A stretch of DNA of 33,637 nucleotides from DATEHG01 sp041691295 (GTDB taxonomy: Bacteria; Gemmatimonadota; Gemmatimonadetes; Gemmatimonadales; GWC2-71-9). The position numbers and the translations under genes are program-made. The notes beneath the pieces are model-generated. The model was not told the DNA's origin, searched no databases, and saw only the letters and a list, made by a program, of their open reading frames with translations. Location of the stretch: positions 1-33,637 of the forward strand of contig JBEPVA010000015.1 of the NCBI GenBank assembly GCA_041691295.1, read 5' to 3'. How positions within the stretch are numbered: position 1 is the first letter of the stretch; each line of letters starts with the position of its first letter. This document shows positions 15,754 through 23,300 of this stretch, one piece after another.

Positions 15754-17325
15754 ATGGCATCACCAATTGGGACCATCATCAGGACCGATGTCCGGCTACG
15801 CTGGCGCCGGACCTCGACGATCGTCACCCTGCTGCTGATGATCGTCTTTGCGTACGTCGTCGTTCCCGATTTCCGCCTCGGCCATACCGTGATGGTGGTC
15901 GATGGCCACCGGGCAGTGTACAACTCCACCGCGCTGGCGCTCAGCACCGCCCTGTTTGCCTCATTCTTCCTCGGCCTGTTCGGCTTCTACCTCGTGGGCA
16001 ACGCCCTGCGCCGGGATCTCGATACCCGGACCGGGTACATCATTGCCGCGACGCCGATCCGGAACATCGAGTACCTGGGCGGCAAGCTGGCGGGCAACAT
16101 CGTCTTCCTCGGCTCGATCGTGGCGGTGTATCTCGTCGGCGTGCTGGGCATGCACCTGCTTCGCGGCGAAGCGGCCATCGAACCGCTGACTTACCTCGTC
16201 ACCTACCTGCTGATGATCGTGCCGAGCCTGGTGTTCGCCGCCACCTTTGCACTGGCGTTCGAATGCCTGCCGCTGCTGGCCGGTCGGGGTGGCGATATCC
16301 TGTATCTCTTCATCTGGATCGTGGCGCTGAGCGTGGCGGGTGTAGTGCTGGCCGGCCGCCAGGCTGAGCCGAGCTGGGGGGCCATCGCGCTCGATGTATT
16401 CGGAATGGGAACGGTGCTGGCTGAACTGCACCGGCAGGGATTGGGGCAGGGGCTCGGCATCGGCTCGACGGTGTTCGATCCATCGCTCGCGTCAGTCGTG
16501 GTGCAGCACATTCCGGTTTCTTTCGCGCTGGTGACAGCCCGACTGGCGTCCGCGCTACTGCCCGCGCCACTCTTTCTGCTCGGGCTGTGGTCATTCCATC
16601 GGTTCGATCCGGCCAAGGCACGGAGCGCCGCCAAGCAGGGCGGTAAAGGGATCCTGGCCCAGCTGGACAAGCTGCTCAAGCCGCTGACCCGGCTGCTGCT
16701 GCCGGTTGCGGCGTGGGGCGGACGGAGCCGCTGGCGGTTTGGCGGCCAGATCGTCAGCGACGCGGCGGTCACATTCATGCTCTCGCCAATCACGCTCTTC
16801 GCGCTGGTGGCGCTTTCGGCGTGGGGGCTCGTGGCACCGCTCGGCAAGCTCCGCGGGGCGGTGCTGCCAGTGACGTTCTTTCTGCTGGTACTGGCGCTGG
16901 CGGATATCGCGACCCGGGACCGTGCCGTGGGCGCCGGTCCCATGCTCAATGGCATGCCTCGTCTCCGGTCCCGTCGCGCGCTGTGGAAACTGGCATCGGC
17001 TTCGCTGGTGGCTCTCCTCTTTACCCTTGTTCCGATGCTGCGGCTGCTGCTCTCCGCGCCGGGTTCCGCCGCTGCCCTGCTGGTCGGCACCCTGTTCACG
17101 GCCTCGCTGGCGGTGGCGCTGGGTGCCATCACCGGAACCCCCAAGACCTTTGCTGCCCTCTTCCTCTTTTTCCTCTATCTAGTGCTCAATGGCGGGGCGC
17201 TGCCCGGCTTCGACTTTGCGGGCTGGACCGGCCTGGCCACACCATCGGTGACACTGAGCTACCTATTGGCGACGGGGGTGCTGGCGGCGGGATCGGTGGC
17301 GTGGCAACGGTTCGCGAGGGAGTAG
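15754..17325 (+). CDS. ABC-2-type transporter permease
   Basis: A 523-residue polytopic membrane protein starting two bases after the ATPase stop codon. About twelve hydrophobic segments are visible, the first at residues 22-40 and a dense group near 320-510. The N-terminal cytoplasmic stretch (IIRTDVRLRWRRTST) and the LGGKLAGNIVFLGSIVAVYL segment are as expected for large ABC-2 permeases. With the ATPase it forms a probable two-component exporter. The exported compound is not evident. Confidence 0.85.
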   Translation: MASPIGTIIRTDVRLRWRRTSTIVTLLLMIVFAYVVVPDFRLGHTVMVVDGHRAVYNSTALALSTALFASFFLGLFGFYLVGNALRRDLDTRTGYIIAATPIRNIEYLGGKLAGNIVFLGSIVAVYLVGVLGMHLLRGEAAIEPLTYLVTYLLMIVPSLVFAATFALAFECLPLLAGRGGDILYLFIWIVALSVAGVVLAGRQAEPSWGAIALDVFGMGTVLAELHRQGLGQGLGIGSTVFDPSLASVVVQHIPVSFALVTARLASALLPAPLFLLGLWSFHRFDPAKARSAAKQGGKGILAQLDKLLKPLTRLLLPVAAWGGRSRWRFGGQIVSDAAVTFMLSPITLFALVALSAWGLVAPLGKLRGAVLPVTFFLLVLALADIATRDRAVGAGPMLNGMPRLRSRRALWKLASASLVALLFTLVPMLRLLLSAPGSAAALLVGTLFTASLAVALGAITGTPKTFAALFLFFLYLVLNGGALPGFDFAGWTGLATPSVTLSYLLATGVLAAGSVAWQRFARE

Positions 17326-17340
17326 GCAAACTGCCAATCA

Positions 17341-17398
17341 AACACAGAGGCACAGAGGGCTCCAAGTGCGGGCGGGCACCCTCTGTGACTCTGTGTTT
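17341..17398. repeat. CAGAG inverted-repeat element, copy A (compact)
   Basis: The left arm AACACAGAGGCACAGAGGGC with CTCC behind it pairs with the right arm ACCCTCTGTGACTCTGTGTT across a short loop, giving a near-perfect stem of about 19 bases. It begins 15 bases after the permease stop and ends 50 bases before the aldehyde dehydrogenase start. It could act as a bidirectional transcript end, but no T-run follows. It is the shortest of five copies in this window. Confidence 0.8.
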
Positions 17399-17447
17399 TC
17401 GGTTGCCCTGACCTATCCATAGTCCCAATTCGGTCTTAGAATCTCCG

Positions 17448-18941
17448 ATGCCCAAACCGCACCCTATCCTCATCAATGGCGAATGGGTTGCGCCCCGTTC
17501 GGCCGTCACCCGCGCCATCATCAACCCCGCCACCCTCGAGGCCATCGGTCTGGTCGCTGATTGCGATGCCACCGACGTCGATGCGGCCGTCCGGGCCGCC
17601 GCCGCGGCGCAGCAGGCCTGGTGGAAAGTGCCCGGTGTTGAAAAGGCCGGGCTGCTCCGCCAAGTGGCGACGCGGATCCGGGGCAGGGAGCGGGCGCTGG
17701 CCACCCTGATGACCCGGGAAACCGGCAAGCCGCTGATCGAATCGATCGACTGCATCGACTGGGTGGCAGCCTGCTTTGACTACTACGCCGAGGTCGGGCG
17801 GCAGAGTTACGGCAACTCCGTGCCGCCAGTGGCCCCGCACCAGATCAATTTCACGATCAAGGAGCCCTATGGTGTGGTCGCGGCCATCGTCCCGTTCAAC
17901 TTCCCGCTGTTGCTGATGGCGTGGAAGGTGGCGCCGGCACTGGCGGCGGGTAACACGATCGTCTGCAAGCCACCGCACCAGAATCCGCTCAGCAATCTGC
18001 TGCTGGCCGAGTGCTACGACGTCCTGCCGCCAGGGGTCGTGAACCTGGTGACCGGTGCGGACCTGACCGGTGAGGCACTGACCACCCACGAGGCAGTCGA
18101 CCTCATCGCCTTTACCGGCTCGGTGGCGGTCGGCCGGAAGATCGCGGCCCGTGCCGGCGCCGATCTCAAGAAGGTCAATCTCGAACTGGGCAGTGTCGAT
18201 CCGTTCATCGTCTTTGCCGATGCCGATCTCGACATTGCGGTGGCCGGCGTGACGTGGGCCCGGCTGCTCAACGCCGGCCAGGTCTGCACTTCGTCGAAGC
18301 GGATCATCCTGGTCGAGTCGATCGCTCCGGAGTTTATCAAGCGGCTGGTGGCGCACGTTCCCACTCTCACGCTGGGAGACCCGATGGATCCTGCCACCGA
18401 CATCGGTCCGTTGATCTCGGCGGAGGCCCTCGCGCTGGTCGAGCGCCAGGTGGCGGCGGCGGTGAAGGACGGGGCGACCGTCACCATCCCCGGCGGGCGG
18501 ATCCAGCCGATGGGTCTCAAGGGTCATTTCTATGCGCCAACCGTACTGACTGATGTCAGGCACGGCTCGCGGCCGACCACCGAGGAAATCTTTGGCCCGG
18601 TCATCGCGATCACGGTAGTCAAGGACGCCGATGAGGCCATCCGCATTGCCAACGATTCCCGCTTCGGACTCGGCGCCTCGGTCTATACTCGCAGTCTCGA
18701 ACTGGCCATGAAGGCAATGGAGCACATCAAGGCCGGCACTTTCTGGATCAACGATCCGCTAAGCGACAACGACGCGGCACCATTCGGCGGGATGCGCTGG
18801 AGCGGGATCGGGCGCGAGCTCGGCGAGGAAGGTCTCGATGCCTTTCGGGAGCCGAAGCATGTTCATCTCGACTATGTGATGGAGCGTAAGAGCTGGTGGT
18901 ACCCGTACCGCGACCGCCCGGTCCCGCCTGAGCACGGATAG
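17448..18941 (+). CDS. NAD(P)-dependent aldehyde dehydrogenase
   Basis: A 497-residue enzyme of normal length for the aldehyde dehydrogenase superfamily. The catalytic cysteine is C280 in NAGQVCTS, the general base is E246 in NLELGSVDP, and the oxyanion asparagine is N151 in IVPFNFP. FTGSVAVG is the cofactor-loop motif and EEIFGPV lies near residue 384. Overall it looks like the succinate-semialdehyde/lactaldehyde/betaine-aldehyde branch; the substrate cannot be decided. It stands alone between repeat elements A and B. The long minus-strand ORF across it is a mirror frame. Confidence 0.9.
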   Translation: MPKPHPILINGEWVAPRSAVTRAIINPATLEAIGLVADCDATDVDAAVRAAAAAQQAWWKVPGVEKAGLLRQVATRIRGRERALATLMTRETGKPLIESIDCIDWVAACFDYYAEVGRQSYGNSVPPVAPHQINFTIKEPYGVVAAIVPFNFPLLLMAWKVAPALAAGNTIVCKPPHQNPLSNLLLAECYDVLPPGVVNLVTGADLTGEALTTHEAVDLIAFTGSVAVGRKIAARAGADLKKVNLELGSVDPFIVFADADLDIAVAGVTWARLLNAGQVCTSSKRIILVESIAPEFIKRLVAHVPTLTLGDPMDPATDIGPLISAEALALVERQVAAAVKDGATVTIPGGRIQPMGLKGHFYAPTVLTDVRHGSRPTTEEIFGPVIAITVVKDADEAIRIANDSRFGLGASVYTRSLELAMKAMEHIKAGTFWINDPLSDNDAAPFGGMRWSGIGRELGEEGLDAFREPKHVHLDYVMERKSWWYPYRDRPVPPEHG

Positions 18942-18953
18942 CCTGGGTGATTC

Positions 18954-19100
18954 AAACCCAGAGACACGGAGGGCTCCTTGCACCCCACGGGGAGCGACCC
19001 GTCAAGTCTGACTGCCGTTGTTGGAAAAAACCAACAGAAGATTTTGCCGGGGAATGCAGTAGTTGCCTGATGTACCAGAACCCTCTGTGCCTCTGTGTTT
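18954..19100. repeat. CAGAG inverted-repeat element, copy B
   Basis: The left arm (18954-18977, CCAGAGACACGGAGGGCTCC) and right arm (19079-19100, ACCCTCTGTGCCTCTGTGTT) enclose a 101-base interior. It begins 12 bases after the aldehyde dehydrogenase stop. Copy C repeats arms and interior exactly 204 bases further on. Confidence 0.8.
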
Positions 19101-19157
19101 CCAGTTCAGCGATAGCCCGCCCGGACGCGCGCCAGGGCCATCGGGGCACCGTGATTG

Positions 19158-19301
19158 AAAGCCAGAGACACGGAGGGCTCCTTGCACCACTGCGAATCGA
19201 CCCGTCACATCGGATAGCGTTCATTGAAAAAACCAGGAGAAGATCTCGCCGGGGGCTCCAATCGTCGTCTGAATGCCAGAACCCTCTGTGCCTCTGTGTT
19301 T
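19158..19301. repeat. CAGAG inverted-repeat element, copy C
   Basis: Tandem relative of copy B. The left arm is 19158-19181 and the right arm 19280-19301. Interior segments are shared with copy B (CTTGCACC, CGACCCGTCA, GAAAAAACCA, AGAAGAT, GCCGGGG), so the whole unit was duplicated and then diverged. Confidence 0.8.
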
Positions 19302-19319
19302 CCGGTTCAGATGCGCCGA

Positions 19320-19342
19320 AACCTCTCTGTGCCTCTGTGTTG
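19320..19342 (+). repeat. Orphan right arm of the CAGAG element
   Basis: ACCTCTCTGTGCCTCTGTGT is a lone right arm after copy C. It ends five bases before the TTG start of the permease gene, so that gene's 5' end abuts repeat DNA. Confidence 0.7.
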
Positions 19343-19346
19343 AAAC

Positions 19347-20681
19347 TTGACGATCTCGCCTGACTCCGTCAGCCGGTCGAGCACTACCCTCCTCCGCACC
19401 ATCGGCCGCTGGTCGCTGGCGGGGCTGGTGTTCAACTCGATTGTCGGCAGCAGCATCTTCGGCCTCCCCTCCGTGGTCGCGGTACGACTCGGCTCGGCCA
19501 GTGTTTGGGGCTGGGTGCTCGCGGCGGCGGCCATCGGCCTCATCCTGTCCTGCTTTGCTGAAGTGGCGTCACGGTTCGATGGGGCCGGCGGCCCGTACCG
19601 ATACGCGCATGCGGCGTTCGGGCGGCTGGCGGGAATTGAAGTCGGCTGGCTGTTCTACCTCGTCCGCATCACCGCGTCCGCCACCAACGCCAATCTCTTC
19701 GTCATCCTGCTGGGACTGCTCTGGCCCGGCGCCACCGGTCCCGTTGCCAGTCGAATCGTCCTGGCATTGCTGATCTTTCCGCTGGCCCTGATCAACTATC
19801 GCGGCGTCAGGGGCGGCACCGTGATCAGCTCGGCGCTGGTGGTGCTCAAGGCGTTACCGCTCATGCTGTTCATCGGTGCCGGCCTCTGGTATCTGCGCGG
19901 GCACGGTTCAGTCCCGACCACTGCGGTCGTGGCCGGCCCCGGCGCCTATCTCGATTCGATCCTGCTGCTCGGCTTTGCTTACGGAGGATTTGAGGCGGCG
20001 CTGGTCCCGCTGGCGGAGGCCAGGGATCCGCGCCGAGATGCGCCGTTCGCGCTGTTTGTGGCGCTGGGGAGTTGCGCCGTGATTTATGCGCTGGCCCAGG
20101 TGGTAGTCACGGGTACCCTGGCCGATCCAGCGTCGGTCCTGCGGCCGCTGGCGGAATCGGCCCGGGTCATTGCCGGTGCACCGGGAGCGGTATTCATGAC
20201 GCTGGCGGCCCTGATCTCGATCGGGGGCTATATGGCGGGTACCATGGTCAACGTGCCGAGGATTACCTGGGCCATGGCGGACTCGGGGGATCTGCCGGGC
20301 TGGCTGGCCGCGGTCCATCCCACGTTCCGGACCCCGGCCGCTTCTCTCCTTCTGTACGCCATCCTGGCCTGGACCGTCGCGGCGAGCGGCAGCTTCGTCA
20401 CCAACCTCAGCCTCTCGGCGGCATCGAGAGTGTTCATCTACGCTGTGGTGTGTGCCTCATTGCCGGTCTTCAGGGCCCGGGACCGGCGGGCCGACCCCGA
20501 GACTTCGCCGGCGCGGTTTGTGTTGCCCGGCGGATCACTCATCGCTGTGCTCGGGATCGGAGTGCTGGCGCTACTGGCCAGCCGAATCGGGGTCAGAGAA
20601 CTGCTGCTTTCGGCGGCCACACTTGGGCTGGGGCTGATCAACTGGGTGTGGGCCAGGCGTCCCAGTACCGCAGTTTCGTAG
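19347..20681 (+). CDS. APC-family amino acid permease
   Basis: A 444-residue membrane protein with about twelve hydrophobic segments. The first has the family hallmark GLVFNSIVGSSIFGLPS, in which the unwound helix 1 binds the substrate backbone, and FAEVASRFDGAGGPYRYAHAAFG follows helix 2. It should import an amino acid or polyamine by proton symport or exchange. The only in-frame start before helix 1 is the TTG at 19347, since a TGA codon lies two codons upstream. No ribosome binding site is visible, which fits recent placement next to repeat DNA. Specificity is unknown. Confidence 0.87.
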   Translation: MTISPDSVSRSSTTLLRTIGRWSLAGLVFNSIVGSSIFGLPSVVAVRLGSASVWGWVLAAAAIGLILSCFAEVASRFDGAGGPYRYAHAAFGRLAGIEVGWLFYLVRITASATNANLFVILLGLLWPGATGPVASRIVLALLIFPLALINYRGVRGGTVISSALVVLKALPLMLFIGAGLWYLRGHGSVPTTAVVAGPGAYLDSILLLGFAYGGFEAALVPLAEARDPRRDAPFALFVALGSCAVIYALAQVVVTGTLADPASVLRPLAESARVIAGAPGAVFMTLAALISIGGYMAGTMVNVPRITWAMADSGDLPGWLAAVHPTFRTPAASLLLYAILAWTVAASGSFVTNLSLSAASRVFIYAVVCASLPVFRARDRRADPETSPARFVLPGGSLIAVLGIGVLALLASRIGVRELLLSAATLGLGLINWVWARRPSTAVS

Positions 20682-20943
20682 CACCGCTGCCCTCGGCAGT
20701 CCGACTCGGCCAGGGAGGATCGGCTGAACCAGTGCCTCCGGCTTGCCGCGGCAGGTCCGTATTTGGCCGGGTCCCGGTTCGCCGCATCGAGTTGACTCCT
20801 AGTCGTGGAGCGGCGAAACTCGATCAACCCGAAGCGAATCCGAATCGAATGTTTTCTGGCACCGTCTTTGCACGGCGAGCCATCGCTGCCTATCAATCAT
20901 CGACAGGATCTTCCGTGAATTCTGTGCCCCGTTCGAGGTGTGC
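20682..20943. other. Intergenic region before the carbamoyltransferase operon
   Basis: No gene is seen in these 262 bases. ATCGAGTT (20786-20793) and AACTCGAT (20817-20824) form an eight-base inverted repeat with a 23-base spacer, a possible operator or leader hairpin. The promoter of the operon should lie here, but I cannot place it. Confidence 0.4.
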
Positions 20944-22761
20944 GTGAACATCCTGGGCATTTCCGCCTATTTCCACGATAGTGCAGCCTGCCTCCTTCGC
21001 GACGGCGAGATTATCGCCGCGGCCTCCGAGGAGCGCTTCACCCGGAAAAAGGCCGACGCTGATTTTCCCGCCCGGGCGGTGGAATACTGCCTCAAGACCG
21101 GCGGGATCTCGGTGGACCAGCTGGATGCGGTCGGCTTCTACGACAAACCACTGCTCAAGTTCGAACGGATTCTGGACACCTATTTCGGTGTGGTGCCCAG
21201 GGGCTTCAAGTCGTTCCTGGCCGCCGGACCGCTCTGGATCAAGGAAAAGCTCTACACCGACAAGGACCTGCATGACTCGCTCGGCTACCACGGCAAGATC
21301 TACTACGCCGAGCACCATGAATCGCATGCTGCCAGTGCATTCTTTCCCTCCCCGTTCGAGGACGCCGCCATCCTGACCATGGATGGTGTCGGAGAGTGGG
21401 CCACCGCCGCCATCGGGCATGGCCAGGGCCACGACCTCGAAATCCTCAAGGAACTCCACTGGCCGGACTCGCTCGGGCTGCTGTATTCGGCCATCACCTA
21501 CTACACCGGCTTCAAGGTCAACTCAGGCGAGTACAAGGTGATGGGTCTCGCTCCCTATGGTGAGCCCAAGTATCGCGACCTGATCTTCAAGGAACTGCTC
21601 GACCTCCAGGAGGATGGTTCCTTTACCCTGAACCAGAAGTATTTCGGCTATCTCGACGGCCTGGTGATGACCAGCCCGGAATTCGACCGGCTGTTCGGCG
21701 GCCCGGCCCGGGTGCCTGAATCGAAACTGACCCAGAAGGAGATGGACCTGGCCCGGTCAGTCCAGGAAGTCACCGAGGAAATCATGCTGCGGATGGCCCG
21801 GACCGCGCACAAGATCACCGGCTCGAAAAATCTCTGCCTGGCCGGCGGCGTGGCCCTCAATTGTGTCGGCAATGGCCGGCTGCTGCGCGAGGGCCCATTC
21901 GAGCAGCTGTGGATCCAGCCCGCCAGTGGTGATGCCGGCGGGGCCCTCGGCACCGCGCAGCTGATCTGGCATCGGCAGTTCCAGAAGCCCCGCCGGGTCA
22001 CTCCCGGCCGCGACTCGATGCGGGGCGCCTACCTGGGTCCGGAGTTCTCCCCCGAGGAAATCGAGACTTTTCTCAAGTCGGTCGGCGCGGTGTACCGCCG
22101 CTACGAACGTCCGGCGTTGATGGAGCATGTCTCGGAGCTGCTGTCGCAGGAGCAGATTATCGGGTGGTTCAACGGCCGGATGGAATTCGGCCCCCGCGCC
22201 CTCGGCTCCCGCAGCATCCTCGGCGATCCGCGCAGCCCGCGGATGCAGGCCGACATGAACATCAAGATCAAGTTCCGCGAGGGGTTCCGCCCCTTTGCCC
22301 CGAGTGTGCTCCGGGAGCGGGTCTCCGACTGGTTCGAGCTCGACCGAGAATCGCCGTACATGCTGCTGGTGGCACCGGTCAAGCAGGAGCGGCAGATCCC
22401 GATGACGGCCGAGCAGCGCTCGCTGTGGGGGATCGAGCAGCTCAATGTTCTCCGTTCCGATATTCCGGCTGTCACTCATATCGACTACTCGGCCCGGGTC
22501 CAGACGGTGGAGCGGGAAACCAATCCGGATTACTACGATCTCATCAAGGCCTTCGAGGGGCGGACCGGCTGCCCAGTGGTCATCAACACCAGCTTCAACG
22601 TCCGTGGCGAACCGATCGTCTGTACGCCCGAGGATGCCTGGCGCTGTTTCATGCGCACGCATATCGATTGCCTGGTCCTCGGTCCATTCGTCCTGGACAA
22701 GAAGGCCCAGCCGGAATGGAAGGAGGGTGATCAGTGGAAACAGGAATTCCAGCTCGACTGA
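20944..22761 (+). CDS. NodU/CmcH-family carbamoyltransferase
   Basis: A 605-residue enzyme with the two domains of the family: an N-terminal Kae1-like ASKHA domain (about 1-350) starting NILGISAYFHDSAACLL, and a C-terminal domain (about 375-590) starting near VGAVYRRYERPALM and containing EFGPRALGSRSILGDPR and NTSFNVRGEPIVCTPEDA. The metal-binding HHESH is at residues 124-128 and LTMDGVGEW follows. The enzyme makes carbamoyl-adenylate from carbamoyl phosphate and ATP and transfers the carbamoyl group to a hydroxyl of an acceptor; the acceptor is unknown. I prefer the GTG at 20944 because GAGG lies five bases upstream; the GTG at 20938 adds two residues. SxtJ and DUF5989 genes follow, as in sxtI-sxtJ-sxtK-type sets. 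Confidence 0.9.
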   Translation: MNILGISAYFHDSAACLLRDGEIIAAASEERFTRKKADADFPARAVEYCLKTGGISVDQLDAVGFYDKPLLKFERILDTYFGVVPRGFKSFLAAGPLWIKEKLYTDKDLHDSLGYHGKIYYAEHHESHAASAFFPSPFEDAAILTMDGVGEWATAAIGHGQGHDLEILKELHWPDSLGLLYSAITYYTGFKVNSGEYKVMGLAPYGEPKYRDLIFKELLDLQEDGSFTLNQKYFGYLDGLVMTSPEFDRLFGGPARVPESKLTQKEMDLARSVQEVTEEIMLRMARTAHKITGSKNLCLAGGVALNCVGNGRLLREGPFEQLWIQPASGDAGGALGTAQLIWHRQFQKPRRVTPGRDSMRGAYLGPEFSPEEIETFLKSVGAVYRRYERPALMEHVSELLSQEQIIGWFNGRMEFGPRALGSRSILGDPRSPRMQADMNIKIKFREGFRPFAPSVLRERVSDWFELDRESPYMLLVAPVKQERQIPMTAEQRSLWGIEQLNVLRSDIPAVTHIDYSARVQTVERETNPDYYDLIKAFEGRTGCPVVINTSFNVRGEPIVCTPEDAWRCFMRTHIDCLVLGPFVLDKKAQPEWKEGDQWKQEFQLD

Positions 22762-23135
22762 GCACGGCGGAGGGCCGCAAGTTCGGATTGCTCGTCGGCG
22801 GGGTCATGCTGGCGTTGTCCGGGGTGTCACACTGGCGGGGGCATACGGTTGCCCCGATAGTCCTGGCGGCGCTGGGCGGTTTTCTGGTGGTCGGCGGTGC
22901 CCTGGTGCCGGCCCGGATGGGGCCGATCTACCGGGCCTGGATGGGATTGGCCTCACTGCTCTCGAAGATCACGACGCCGATCTTCATGGGAATCATCTAT
23001 TACCTGATCTTCACGCCGGTGGGACTGGTGCGAAAGGCCTTCGGCCATAATTCGCTCCGCCGGCCGCCCGGCGACACCTTCTGGATCGACCGTCCGCCGG
23101 GCAAACGGCGCGGCGACCTTCAACGTCAATTCTGA
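22734..23135 (+). CDS. SxtJ-family membrane protein
   Basis: A 133-residue protein with three to four hydrophobic segments (about residues 18-36, 40-58 and 68-92) and the SxtJ pattern: AEGRKFGLLVGGVMLALSGV at the start, the PIYRAWMGLASLLSKITTPI middle helix, and a C-terminal PPGDTFWIDR motif. Its reading frame overlaps the carbamoyltransferase by 28 bases, and a full AGGAGGGTGATC ribosome binding site lies inside that gene, so translation is coupled. The GTG at 22734 is the start. The family accompanies carbamoyltransferases; its molecular role is not known. Confidence 0.87.
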   Translation: METGIPARLSTAEGRKFGLLVGGVMLALSGVSHWRGHTVAPIVLAALGGFLVVGGALVPARMGPIYRAWMGLASLLSKITTPIFMGIIYYLIFTPVGLVRKAFGHNSLRRPPGDTFWIDRPPGKRRGDLQRQF

Positions 23136-23147
23136 ACTGGAGCGGAT

Positions 23148-23300
23148 ATGGGCGCGCTGCTGTCTGAACTCTGGGCCTTCATGCGGGCACGAAAGAAGCT
23201 GTGGCTGGCGCCGATCCTGGTGCTGCTGCTGCTGGTAGGCGCCCTGCTGGTCTTCGCCAAGGGATCGGTCCTGGCACCGTTCATCTACACCATCTTCTAG
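23148..23300 (+). CDS. DUF5989 (SxtK-like) single-pass membrane peptide
   Basis: A 50-residue protein that begins with ATG at 23148, twelve bases after the SxtJ stop, with GGAGCGGAT upstream. It consists of LLSELWAFMRARKKLWLAP followed by one hydrophobic helix and the ending LAPFIYTIF, the whole pattern of DUF5989. It completes the carbamoyltransferase-SxtJ-DUF5989 set. Its TAG stop shares a CTAG with the stop of the opposing SGNH gene. Function is unknown. Confidence 0.85.
   Translation: MGALLSELWAFMRARKKLWLAPILVLLLLVGALLVFAKGSVLAPFIYTIF

Noticed and set aside
17341..17398. Copy A considered as a plain rho-independent terminator
   Set aside because: The stem is long, but no T-run follows on either strand and the arms recur in four longer copies, so it is better called a repeat element that might also end transcripts.
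17436..18725. 429-codon minus-strand ORF opposite the aldehyde dehydrogenase
   Set aside because: It mirrors a gene with all catalytic motifs; its Asp/Gly/Arg-rich translation has no domain and is what a high-GC antisense frame gives.
18947..19363. 138-codon ORF through repeat copies B and C
   Set aside because: It is entirely repeat DNA; it stays open because the 204-base period is a multiple of three. Kept as an observation, not as a gene.
20944..23300. Saxitoxin biosynthesis locus
   Set aside because: Only the carbamoyltransferase, SxtJ and DUF5989 parts are present; no polyketide, amidinotransferase or oxygenase genes are nearby. This trio occurs in many unrelated genomes.
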